6,295 nucleotides of DNA. Source: Deltaproteobacteria bacterium. GTDB lineage: Bacteria; Myxococcota; Myxococcia; Myxococcales; Myxococcaceae. Made by a program: the position numbers and the translations under genes. This document shows, in pieces, positions 1 through 5,176 of the stretch; positions within the stretch are counted from its first letter, which is position 1, and each line of letters opens with the position of its first letter. Under the pieces are notes generated by a model. That model ran no database searches and was not told where the DNA came from. It saw only the letters and a program-made list of their open reading frames with translations. The stretch is from positions 1-6,295 of the forward strand of contig VGRA01000162.1 of NCBI GenBank assembly GCA_016875515.1. Direction: 5' to 3'.

Positions 1-266
1 CCTCCGGGGCCCGGGAGATGGCGGCGGTGGCGGCGAGGTACCAGCCACTCGCCCCCGAGCAGGTCATCGCCACGAAAGTGGACGAGTGCATTGGTCCCGG
101 AGCGGTCATCTCCGCTACGATGCGGATTGGGCGGCCGGTGTCGTGCGTGACGGATGGACAGAGCGTGCCGGAGGACATGCACGCGTGGCGGACCGACGAG
201 TGGGTCAACCTGCTCACCGGTTCCTGGACGGGGACGCGGAACGACTCGGCGCAGGCCCGCGGCTGA
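1..266 (+). CDS. flhF: FlhF, flagellar SRP-type GTPase (3' part only)
   Basis: This is the C-terminal end of FlhF, the SRP/FtsY-family GTPase that recruits early flagellar components to the (usually polar) assembly site. The reading frame is open from base 3, so the gene starts outside the window. About 87 codons are present. The visible stretch carries the G4-type motif TKVDE after a QVIA strand, then a G-rich turn (GPGAVISA) and the block VTDGQSVPEDMHAW, which matches the closing strand/helix of SRP GTPase NG domains (consensus GQxVPEDL). The tail after that (EWVNLLTGSWTG onward) is short and low in conservation. The stop lies 18 bp before flhG, in the usual flhF-flhG order, which supports the call. 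The N-terminal B domain and the Walker A motif are not in the window and cannot be checked. A plain Ffh or FtsY is less likely because of the neighbours. Confidence 0.9.
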   Translation, partial: SGAREMAAVAARYQPLAPEQVIATKVDECIGPGAVISATMRIGRPVSCVTDGQSVPEDMHAWRTDEWVNLLTGSWTGTRNDSAQARG

Positions 267-284
267 GGAGATAGGACGAGCCAC

Positions 285-1136
285 ATGGAGCAGCAGCAGG
301 ACAAGACGGCAGCACGGGGACGCAACCTCCGCGTCATCGCGGTCACCAGCGGCAAGGGGGGCGTGGGCAAGTCCAACCTCACCGCCAACCTGGCGGTGCA
401 GGCGGCCCGCATGGGCCACCGCGTGCTGGTGATTGACGCGGACCTGGGGCTGGCCAACGTGGAGATACTGATGGGGCTGTCGCCCCGCTACCACCTGGGC
501 CACGTGCTGGAGGGGATGCCCCTCATGGAGGTGGTGACGCAGGGGCCCCTGGGGGTGAAGGTCCTCCCCGGCGGCAGCGGCCTGCAGGCCCTCACCCGGC
601 TGGATGACCAGCAGAAGCTGCGGCTCACCGCGGCGCTGGACGCGGTGGAGGACCAGTTCGACATGGTCCTCATCGACTCGGGCGCGGGCATTGGGGAGAA
701 CGTGGTCTTCTTCGTGGGAGCCGCGCAGCAGGTGCTGCTGGTGGTCAGCCCCGAGCCCACCTCCCTGACGGACGCCTATGCGGCCATCAAGGTGCTCTCC
801 ACGAGCGCCCGGGTGGAGACGTTCAACGTGGTGGTCAACTCCGCCCCCGGGGACGCCCACGCGCGGGAGATCTACCAGCGGCTCTGCACCGTCACGGCGC
901 GCTTCCTCACCGTCAAGCTGCAGTTCTCCGGCTGGGTGCCGGCGGACGAGAACGTCCACCGCGCGGTGATGGCGCAGCGCACCGTCAGCGAGCTGTTCCC
1001 CATGTCCCCGGCCAGCCGGGCCATGCTCAAGCTGGCAGACAAGCTCCTGAGCGAGCCGTCTCCGCAGCAGTTTGGCGGCGGGCTCAAGTTCCTCTGGAGC
1101 CGGCTGCTCCGCGACTCCTCTGCCACGGCAGCGTGA
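285..1136 (+). CDS. flhG: FlhG (FleN/YlxH), MinD-like ATPase controlling flagellar number
   Basis: A 283-residue ParA/MinD-family ATPase. FlhG cycles between ATP-bound membrane dimer and cytosolic monomer, stimulates the FlhF GTPase, and limits flagellar number or position. Visible motifs are the deviant Walker A GKGGVGKS (residues 23-30, signature lysine at 24), the switch I block DADLGLAN (51-58) and Walker B VLIDSGAGI (128-136). The C-terminus LKFLWSRLLR (267-276) looks like a short amphipathic membrane-targeting helix, as in MinD/FlhG. The ATG is supported by AGGA at 273-276 (8-nt spacing). An in-frame stop at 264-266 excludes any longer start. The N-terminus ahead of the first strand is only about 16 residues and shows no clear DQAxxLR motif, the segment by which FlhG is known to activate FlhF. 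MinD itself is a poorer fit given flhF upstream and fliA downstream. Confidence 0.93.
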   Translation: MEQQQDKTAARGRNLRVIAVTSGKGGVGKSNLTANLAVQAARMGHRVLVIDADLGLANVEILMGLSPRYHLGHVLEGMPLMEVVTQGPLGVKVLPGGSGLQALTRLDDQQKLRLTAALDAVEDQFDMVLIDSGAGIGENVVFFVGAAQQVLLVVSPEPTSLTDAYAAIKVLSTSARVETFNVVVNSAPGDAHAREIYQRLCTVTARFLTVKLQFSGWVPADENVHRAVMAQRTVSELFPMSPASRAMLKLADKLLSEPSPQQFGGGLKFLWSRLLRDSSATAA

Positions 1137-1139
1137 GTG

Positions 1140-1859
1140 ATGACCCAGGCCCACCGAGCACTCGCCGCCTACGCCGCGCCGCCACCGGACGCCGAGCAAC
1201 CGGCTGCGCTCATCGAGCGGTACCGCGGACTCATCCAGCGGGTGGTGCGGCGGATGGCCTTCCGCATTGGCAACCCGGACGCGGCGGACGAACTCTGGAG
1301 CGCGGCGGCGTTGGGCCTCATCGAGGCGGCGCGCCGGTATGACGGCTCGCGCGAGGTGAAGTTCGAGACCTTCGCCGAGCACCGCATGCGCGGCGCCGTC
1401 CTGGACGAGCTCCGCCGGAACGACCACCTGCCCCGCCGGCTCCGCACCCGCTCCGAAGAAATTTCCCGGGCGAAGGCGAAGCTGTCCACCCAGCTGGGCC
1501 GGGACGCCTCCCCGGAGGAGGTGGCCTCGGAGCTGAAGCTGGACGTGACGGAAGTGGCCAACGTGGAGATGGCCTCCGCCCCGCCGCTGCCGTTGGCAGA
1601 CGCCCTCTCCGAGCCCTCTTCTGAAACCTCCGCCGAGGAGTCACTCTCCAAGCGCGAGGCGGTGGTGGCCATGGCAGACGGCATTGCCACCCTGCCGGAG
1701 CGGCTCCAGCTGGTGCTGTCCCTCTATTACGTGGAGGAGCTGACCCTGAAGGAGATTGCCCAGGTGCTGGGCGTCAGCGAGCCCCGCGTGTGCCAACTCC
1801 ATGGCGAGGCGCTGAAGAAGCTCCGCGAGAAGCTGGCCCCGGCGCCGGAAGCCCCCTAG
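1140..1859 (+). CDS. fliA: FliA, flagellar sigma-28 factor
   Basis: A 239-residue sigma-70-family factor of the FliA/SigD/WhiG group, which directs RNA polymerase to late flagellar promoters (flagellin, motor, chemotaxis). Region 2 spans about residues 24-94 (ELWSAAALGLIEAARRYD, then VKFETFAEHRMRGAVLDELR). Region 3 follows from the family signature DHLPRR (95-100) through SPEEVASELKL. Region 4 covers about 175-235 with the helix-turn-helix LTLKEIAQVLGVSEPRV (201-217). Length matches FliA (about 240). No region 1.1 is present. Start choice: GTG (1137) and ATG (1140) are adjacent in frame immediately after the flhG stop. I prefer ATG; the difference is one residue. No good ribosome binding site precedes it, so translation is probably coupled to flhG. 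No anti-sigma factor FlgM is visible in the window. The stop overlaps that of the convergent gene by 4 bp. Confidence 0.95.
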   Translation: MTQAHRALAAYAAPPPDAEQPAALIERYRGLIQRVVRRMAFRIGNPDAADELWSAAALGLIEAARRYDGSREVKFETFAEHRMRGAVLDELRRNDHLPRRLRTRSEEISRAKAKLSTQLGRDASPEEVASELKLDVTEVANVEMASAPPLPLADALSEPSSETSAEESLSKREAVVAMADGIATLPERLQLVLSLYYVEELTLKEIAQVLGVSEPRVCQLHGEALKKLREKLAPAPEAP

Positions 1860-2293
1860 CCGCCCTGCCCCTCCTGCCGCTTCCGCGCGGCCTGCTGCAT
1901 GGCCACCTCGTCCATGGCCTTGCGCTCGGCCCGCTCCTCCTCCTGCCGGGCCTCCTCCCGCCGCGTCTCCGCCACGCGGCGCACCGCCTCCGCCTCCTTG
2001 TGGGCCTCGGCCATCTTCTCCCGCGCCGCCGCCTCGTCCTTTGCCGCCTGCTGCAGCCGCAGCTCCGCCTGGCGGATGTCCTCCAACAGCCGTGCGTGGG
2101 CGCGGTCCCCCAGCTCCCACTCGTAGGCGTCACTCCTCTGGCGCCCGTCCTGCGTGGCCGCGGCGCGCAGTGCAGCCAGCTCCGCCTCCCGGGTGCGGGT
2201 GACGGCGGCGGCGGCGCGCCATACGTCCGTGGCGGCGTCCTCGGCCCGCTCCTTCACCTCCACCACCAGGTCAAGCCGTTGCTTGGGACTCAC
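1856..2293 (-). CDS. fliJ: FliJ-like flagellar export chaperone (coiled coil)
   Basis: A 145-residue protein, nearly all helix-forming, rich in Ala, Glu, Arg and Gln, with two long charged coiled-coil stretches (about residues 5-48 and 64-138). FliJ is the central stalk of the FliI ATPase ring in the flagellar type III export gate and escorts chaperones. Family-like features are the N-terminal RLDLVVEVKERAEDAA pattern, the total length (about 147 in enteric bacteria) and the C-terminal block EEERAERKAMDEVA (118-131), which resembles the conserved end of FliJ (R/E-rich followed by DE.A). The GTG start at 2291-2293 is supported by GGGAG 5 nt upstream. Its 3' end overlaps fliA by 4 bp; its 5' end diverges from flgF. 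It is separated from fliI, its usual neighbour, at least within the window. Coiled-coil composition limits certainty; an unrelated coiled-coil flagellar protein is the alternative. Confidence 0.75.
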   Translation of the reverse strand: MSPKQRLDLVVEVKERAEDAATDVWRAAAAVTRTREAELAALRAAATQDGRQRSDAYEWELGDRAHARLLEDIRQAELRLQQAAKDEAAAREKMAEAHKEAEAVRRVAETRREEARQEEERAERKAMDEVAMQQAARKRQEGQGG

Positions 2294-2298
2294 GCCCG

Positions 2299-2303
2299 CT
2301 CCC
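2299..2303 (-). promoter_or_regulatory. Ribosome binding site of fliJ-like gene
   Basis: GGGAG on the minus strand lies 5 nt before the GTG at 2291-2293. It decides the start: no other in-frame ATG/GTG nearby gives both a binding site and the expected FliJ length, and the much longer open frame upstream runs antisense through flgF. Confidence 0.55.
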
Positions 2304-2336
2304 GCGGGGCCGCGACGGGTTCCTGACGTGGCTCGG

Positions 2337-2352
2337 TGGCACAGCGGATGCT
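2337..2352 (+). promoter_or_regulatory. Putative sigma-54 (-24/-12) promoter for the flgF operon
   Basis: The sequence TGGCACA-GCGG-ATGCT matches the sigma-54 consensus TGGCACG-N4-TTGCW at all but two defined positions. The essential GG (2338-2339) and GC (2350-2351) are exactly 10 bp apart. It sits in the only real intergenic gap of the window and points at flgF. In many flagellated proteobacteria rod and ring genes are sigma-54 dependent, so the role fits. The predicted start of transcription (about 2363) is only 3 nt before the chosen flgF ATG, which is oddly close and lowers confidence. Confidence 0.5.
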
Positions 2353-2353
2353 C

Positions 2354-2357
2354 AGGG
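2354..2357 (+). promoter_or_regulatory. Candidate ribosome binding site of flgF
   Basis: AGGG lies 8 nt before the ATG at 2366. A second weaker AGG (2360-2362) is only 3 nt away from it. The site supports the ATG over the in-frame upstream GTG at 2336 and ATG at 2348, but it falls between the sigma-54-like -12 element and the predicted transcription start, so both cannot work as drawn. Confidence 0.45.
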
Positions 2358-2365
2358 TCAGGTGC

Positions 2366-3076
2366 ATGGCAGACGGACTCTACATCGGCATGACGGCGGC
2401 GGTCGCGCGGAGCGCGCAGCTGGACGCGGTGGCGGACAACCTGGCCAACGCCCAGACAGTGGGGTTCAAGGCGGAGCGGGCGTCCTTCGAGACGTTCCTC
2501 GCCTCCAACGCCACGCCGGACACGGACAAGCGGAGCGTGGCGGCGGTGGCCACAGCCATTGACCTGCGCCCCGGGGCCATGACGAACACGCGCAACCCGC
2601 TGGACGTTCTGCCTCAGGACAACAGCTGGTTCGTGGTGAAGACGGACCAGGGCGTGGCCTACACGCGCAACGGCCAGCTGAAGGTGGACTCGGACCTCCG
2701 GCTGCTGGCGGGCGGCTTCCCGGTGCTGGACCGCGGCGGCGCGGAGATAACGCTCCCCCCCAACTCCCCTCCTCCCACCATTGACGCGCAGGGCCAGGTG
2801 CGGGTGGGCCAGGACCTCCTCGGGGAGCTGGACCGGGTGACGCTGGAGGGCCAGGTGGAGCGGCGCGGCGAGGGCATCTACGGCCTGCGCAGCGGCGAGG
2901 CCGTTCAGTCTACCGCCGCCATCCAGACGGGCGTGGTGGAGCTCTCCAACAGCAACGCGCTGCAGGGCGCCATCGACATGATCTCCGCCCAGCGCAACTT
3001 CGAGTCCGCCATGCAGGCGCTGCAGACGTACCGCCGCATGGATGACAAGGCCATTGAAGTCGGCAGGACCCGCTGA
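2366..3076 (+). CDS. flgF: FlgF, proximal rod protein
   Basis: A 236-residue rod protein of the FlgE/F/G family, exported by the flagellar type III system and assembled into the proximal rod in the periplasm. The N-terminal D0 helix motif DNLANAQTVGFKAERASFE (24-42) and the C-terminal motif LSNSNALQGAIDMISAQRNFE (193-213) are the paired signatures of the family. The middle has AMTNTRNPLDV (71-81), WFVVKTDQGVAYTRNGQLKVD (88-108) and a small beta domain. It lacks the longer linker after the first motif found in FlgG, which, with its position ahead of flgG, marks it as FlgF. The ATG at 2366 gives the expected N-terminus (a short lead, then LYIGM). In-frame GTG 2336 and ATG 2348 would add ten or six unconserved residues. 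It is the first gene of the rod/ring operon, 28 bp before flgG. Confidence 0.93.
   Translation: MADGLYIGMTAAVARSAQLDAVADNLANAQTVGFKAERASFETFLASNATPDTDKRSVAAVATAIDLRPGAMTNTRNPLDVLPQDNSWFVVKTDQGVAYTRNGQLKVDSDLRLLAGGFPVLDRGGAEITLPPNSPPPTIDAQGQVRVGQDLLGELDRVTLEGQVERRGEGIYGLRSGEAVQSTAAIQTGVVELSNSNALQGAIDMISAQRNFESAMQALQTYRRMDDKAIEVGRTR
2972..2995 (+). repeat. Direct-repeat copy in flgF (paralogous with 3795-3818 in flgG)
   Basis: The 24 bases encoding IDMISAQR in flgF match 23 of 24 bases encoding IDMISTQR in flgG at 3795-3818. A second exact 15-base match, AACCTGGCCAACGCC, occurs at 2438-2452 and 3177-3191 (NLANA in both). These come from the common ancestry of the two rod genes and strong protein conservation, not from a mobile element. 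Confidence 0.8.
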
Positions 3077-3090
3077 GCCCCCCGCAGTCC

Positions 3091-3096
3091 AAGGAG
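3091..3096 (+). promoter_or_regulatory. Ribosome binding site of flgG
   Basis: AAGGAG, the strongest Shine-Dalgarno match in the window, lies 8 nt before ATG 3105. It fixes the flgG start and rules out the longer in-frame start at 3042, which would overlap the end of flgF and add 21 non-conserved residues. A strong site here may suit the need for many FlgG copies per rod (inference). Confidence 0.85.
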
Positions 3097-3104
3097 ACAC
3101 GTCC

Positions 3105-3890
3105 ATGATCCGTTCGCTCTACACCTCGGCCACCGGCATGGAGGCCCAGCAGTTGAAGATGGACGTCATCTCCAACAACCTGGCCAACGCCTCCACCACC
3201 GGGTTCAAGAAGGCGCGCGCCGAGTTCGAGGACCTGCTGTCCGACACGCTGCGCTCCGCCGAGGCCCCCCAGCCCAACGGCAACACCCGCCCCTCCCCGC
3301 TGGAGGTGGGCCTGGGCGTCCGCACCGGCAGCACCCAGCGGAGCTTCGGGCAGGGGGACATGATCAACACCAACAACCCGCTGGACGTGGCCATTGAAGG
3401 CCAGGGCTTCCTTCGGGTGGTGCGCAGCAACGGCGAGCTCGGCTACACGCGCGCCGGCAACCTGCGGGTGGACGCGGACAACCGGCTCGTCACGCAGGCG
3501 GGCGAGCTGGTGGACCCGGCCATCACCCTGCCCGCCCAGACCACCACCGTCAGCATCCGCACGGACGGCACGGTGCTGGCCGAGGTGCAGGGCCGCGCCG
3601 AGCCCATGGAGGTGGGGACGCTGGAGCTCACCATGTTCGCCAACCCCTCCGGCCTCCAGGCGCTGGGCGGCAACCTCTTCTCCGTTACGCCGGCCTCCGG
3701 CACCGCGCTCAACGTGCGGCCCGGCGAGATGGGCTCGGGGGCGCTGCGGCAGGGCTTCCTCGAGAGCGCCAACGTCAAGGCGGTGGAGGAGATGATCGAC
3801 ATGATCTCCACCCAGCGCGCCTACGAGCTCAACTCCAAGGTCATCCAGACCGCGGACCAGATGCTGCAGCGGCTCACCAACCTCCGGTAA
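3105..3890 (+). CDS. flgG: FlgG, distal rod protein
   Basis: A 261-residue protein forming the distal rod, the drive shaft that passes through the P and L rings. Length is essentially that of enteric FlgG (260). The N-terminus MIRSLYTSATGMEAQQ followed by NNLANASTTGFKKARAEFEDLL (24-45) is diagnostic. The next segment, about residues 46-75 and ending LEVGLGVRTGS, corresponds to the FlgG-specific region that makes the rod straight and rigid compared with the hook. The centre has NNPLDVAIEGQGFLRV (90-105) and YTRAGNLRVD (114-123). The C-terminus has the D0 helix with VKAVEEMIDMISTQRAYELNSKVIQTADQML (224-254). It is paralogous to the preceding flgF. The start is set by AAGGAG at 3091-3096. Only 7 bp separate it from flgA, so the two are co-transcribed. 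Confidence 0.97.
   Translation: MIRSLYTSATGMEAQQLKMDVISNNLANASTTGFKKARAEFEDLLSDTLRSAEAPQPNGNTRPSPLEVGLGVRTGSTQRSFGQGDMINTNNPLDVAIEGQGFLRVVRSNGELGYTRAGNLRVDADNRLVTQAGELVDPAITLPAQTTTVSIRTDGTVLAEVQGRAEPMEVGTLELTMFANPSGLQALGGNLFSVTPASGTALNVRPGEMGSGALRQGFLESANVKAVEEMIDMISTQRAYELNSKVIQTADQMLQRLTNLR
3795..3818 (+). repeat. Direct-repeat copy in flgG (partner of 2972-2995)
   Basis: Second copy of the 24-base near-identical segment (one mismatch, at 3810 versus 2987) that encodes the conserved C-terminal rod motif. It reflects paralogy of flgF and flgG. Confidence 0.8.
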
Positions 3891-3897
3891 GCGCACC

Positions 3898-4500
3898 ATG
3901 CTGACGCTCGTCTCCACCCTGCTGCTGGCCGCCGCCCCGCCCGCGCCGCTCGTGCGCGCGGTGGCGGAGGCCGCCCCCGCGGGCTTGCGCGCGGAAGTGA
4001 CCTCCTTCGACGGGCGGCTCGGCAGCTGCCGCCCGCTGCGCGCCTCGCTCAAGTCCACGCTGGAGGGCAGCGGCCGCTACGCCGCCCGGGTGGACGGCAA
4101 CAGCTGCGGGGCCTGGGGCTGGGCCGAGGTGAAGGTGTACGGCCGGGCCGCGGTGGCCCTGCGGGCGCTGCAGCGTGGGGACCCGCTGGACGGCGCAGTG
4201 CAGTACCTGGAGCGGCCGGTGCGCCGCGGGGAGCAGCGCGTGGAGGCGGTGGCCGAGGGGGCCGTCGCCGCGCGCGCCATCTCCGCGGGCGAACCGCTCA
4301 CCCCCGCCGCCCTGTCCCTGGCCGGGCCGCTGCCCGGCGAGCGGGTGGAGGTGGTGGTGCGCATGGGGGCCCTGGAAGTCAAGCAGCCGGCCGTGGTGGT
4401 GCCCTGCGTAGGGATCCGGCTGTGCGCGCGGCTGCCGTCCGGCCGCAAGGTGGAGGGCCGGTACGTCCCGGCCGAGAACGTCCTGGAGGTGACCCCGTGA
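3898..4500 (+). CDS. flgA: FlgA, periplasmic P-ring assembly chaperone
   Basis: A 200-residue protein. FlgA acts in the periplasm, binding FlgI and promoting its polymerisation into the P ring. The C-terminal half is a SAF-type domain: VAARAISAGEPLTPAAL (123-139), a strand pair around GERVEVVVRMGALEVK (147-162), and the closing segment RLPSGRKVEGRYV (178-190), as expected for FlgA. The N-terminus is hydrophobic (LVSTLLLAAAPPAP) and reads as a signal peptide, though it lacks the usual Lys/Arg before the hydrophobic core and no other start is available nearby. Four cysteines are present (44, 70, 170, 176); 170 and 176 flank the turn inside the SAF domain and could form a disulfide. No clear ribosome binding site precedes the ATG, so coupling to flgG is likely. 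The stop overlaps the flgH start. Confidence 0.88.
   Translation: MLTLVSTLLLAAAPPAPLVRAVAEAAPAGLRAEVTSFDGRLGSCRPLRASLKSTLEGSGRYAARVDGNSCGAWGWAEVKVYGRAAVALRALQRGDPLDGAVQYLERPVRRGEQRVEAVAEGAVAARAISAGEPLTPAALSLAGPLPGERVEVVVRMGALEVKQPAVVVPCVGIRLCARLPSGRKVEGRYVPAENVLEVTP
4485..4489 (+). promoter_or_regulatory. Ribosome binding site of flgH
   Basis: GGAGG inside the end of flgA, 7 nt before the GTG at 4497. It decides the flgH start in favour of the GTG that begins the lipoprotein signal peptide. Confidence 0.75.
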
Positions 4501-5174
4501 AGCGCCTTGTCCTCGCCGCCGCTGCGCTCGCCGCGGCCGGCTGTGGCCCGTCCCACATTGCCACCTACACGCCGAAGAAGCGGCAGTACGAGCTGCCGGT
4601 GACGAAGAGCGAGACGATGGCCGGCTCCAACGGCAGCCTCTGGCAGGACGGCGGCCGGTCCGCCCAGCTCTTCACCGACCAGCGCGCGCTGCGCGAGAAC
4701 GACCTGGTGGTGGTGCGGGTGGAGGAAATTGCCAACGCCCAGCGCTCGAGCGACACGCAGCTGGACCGGCAGGCCCGCTTCGCCGGGGACGTGAGCGCCT
4801 TCCTGTCCCGCGTGGGGACGCCCTCGTTCGACCTGTCCGCCAAGGCGGGGGCCACCTCGGACACGGGGCTGCAGGCGCTGGGCTCCACCGGGCGCAGCGA
4901 GAAGCTGACCGCCACCGTCCCGTCGCTCGTGCGGAAGGTGCTGCCCAACGGCAACCTCTTCATCGAGGGGCACCGCGTGGTGCTGGTCAACCAGGAGGAG
5001 CAGCACTTCTACATCTCCGGGGTGGTCCGCCCCATCGACATCGACCAACAGAACAGCGTGAAGAGCTCCCTCATTGCGGACGCGGAGATTGAATTCACCG
5101 GCCGCGGCGTGCTGACCGACAACCAGAACCAGGGGGCGCTCGCGCGCTTCTGGTCCTACATCTGGCCCTTCTGA
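4497..5174 (+). CDS. flgH: FlgH, L-ring lipoprotein
   Basis: A 225-residue outer-membrane lipoprotein that forms the L ring, the bushing around the rod at the outer membrane. The GTG start overlaps the flgA stop (GTGA) and yields a short signal peptide, MKRLVLAAAALAAAGC, with the lipid-accepting cysteine at residue 16. The lipobox is AAGC, with Ala rather than the commoner Leu at -3, a mild deviation. Family motifs in order are GSLW (46-49), LFTDQRALRENDLVVVRVEE (58-77), KLTATVPSLVRKVLPNGNLFIEG (136-158), VVLVNQEEQHFYISGVVRPIDI (161-182), N.V.SS.IADAEIEFTGRG (186-204) and the C-terminal PF. The longer open frame from 4422 would run through flgA and bury the signal peptide, so it is rejected. 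Two bases separate it from flgI. Confidence 0.96.
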   Translation: MKRLVLAAAALAAAGCGPSHIATYTPKKRQYELPVTKSETMAGSNGSLWQDGGRSAQLFTDQRALRENDLVVVRVEEIANAQRSSDTQLDRQARFAGDVSAFLSRVGTPSFDLSAKAGATSDTGLQALGSTGRSEKLTATVPSLVRKVLPNGNLFIEGHRVVLVNQEEQHFYISGVVRPIDIDQQNSVKSSLIADAEIEFTGRGVLTDNQNQGALARFWSYIWPF

Positions 5175-5176
5175 CC

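Noticed and set aside
1672..1687. Second sigma-54-like match (TGGCAGA...TTGC) inside fliA
   Set aside because: The GG and GC elements are 11 bp apart instead of 10, and the site is inside conserved sigma factor coding sequence.
1839..1848. Perfect palindrome CCGGCGCCGG near the end of fliA as a terminator
   Set aside because: No T-run follows on either strand and there is no loop. Such GC palindromes are expected by chance at this base composition.
1790..2326. Plus-strand open frame of 178 codons across the fliJ region
   Set aside because: Leu/Arg/Pro-rich low-complexity translation without motifs. The minus-strand frame over the same bases gives a coherent coiled coil with a ribosome binding site and the FliJ length.
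2336..2365. Upstream in-frame GTG 2336 or ATG 2348 as the flgF start
   Set aside because: They add unconserved residues before the family N-terminus, lack a good binding site, and would start within the sigma-54-like element.
1856..3106. A 416-codon open frame on the minus strand covering fliJ and continuing antisense through flgF
   Set aside because: Only the last 145 codons (from GTG 2293) look like a real protein. The upstream part is antisense to the well-conserved flgF and arises from the high GC content, which makes stop codons rare in every frame.
2910..4058. Long minus-strand open frame (382 codons) opposite flgG
   Set aside because: Composition is typical of a GC-rich antisense shadow, with no domain recognisable, and it lies wholly over conserved FlgF/FlgG/FlgA coding sequence.
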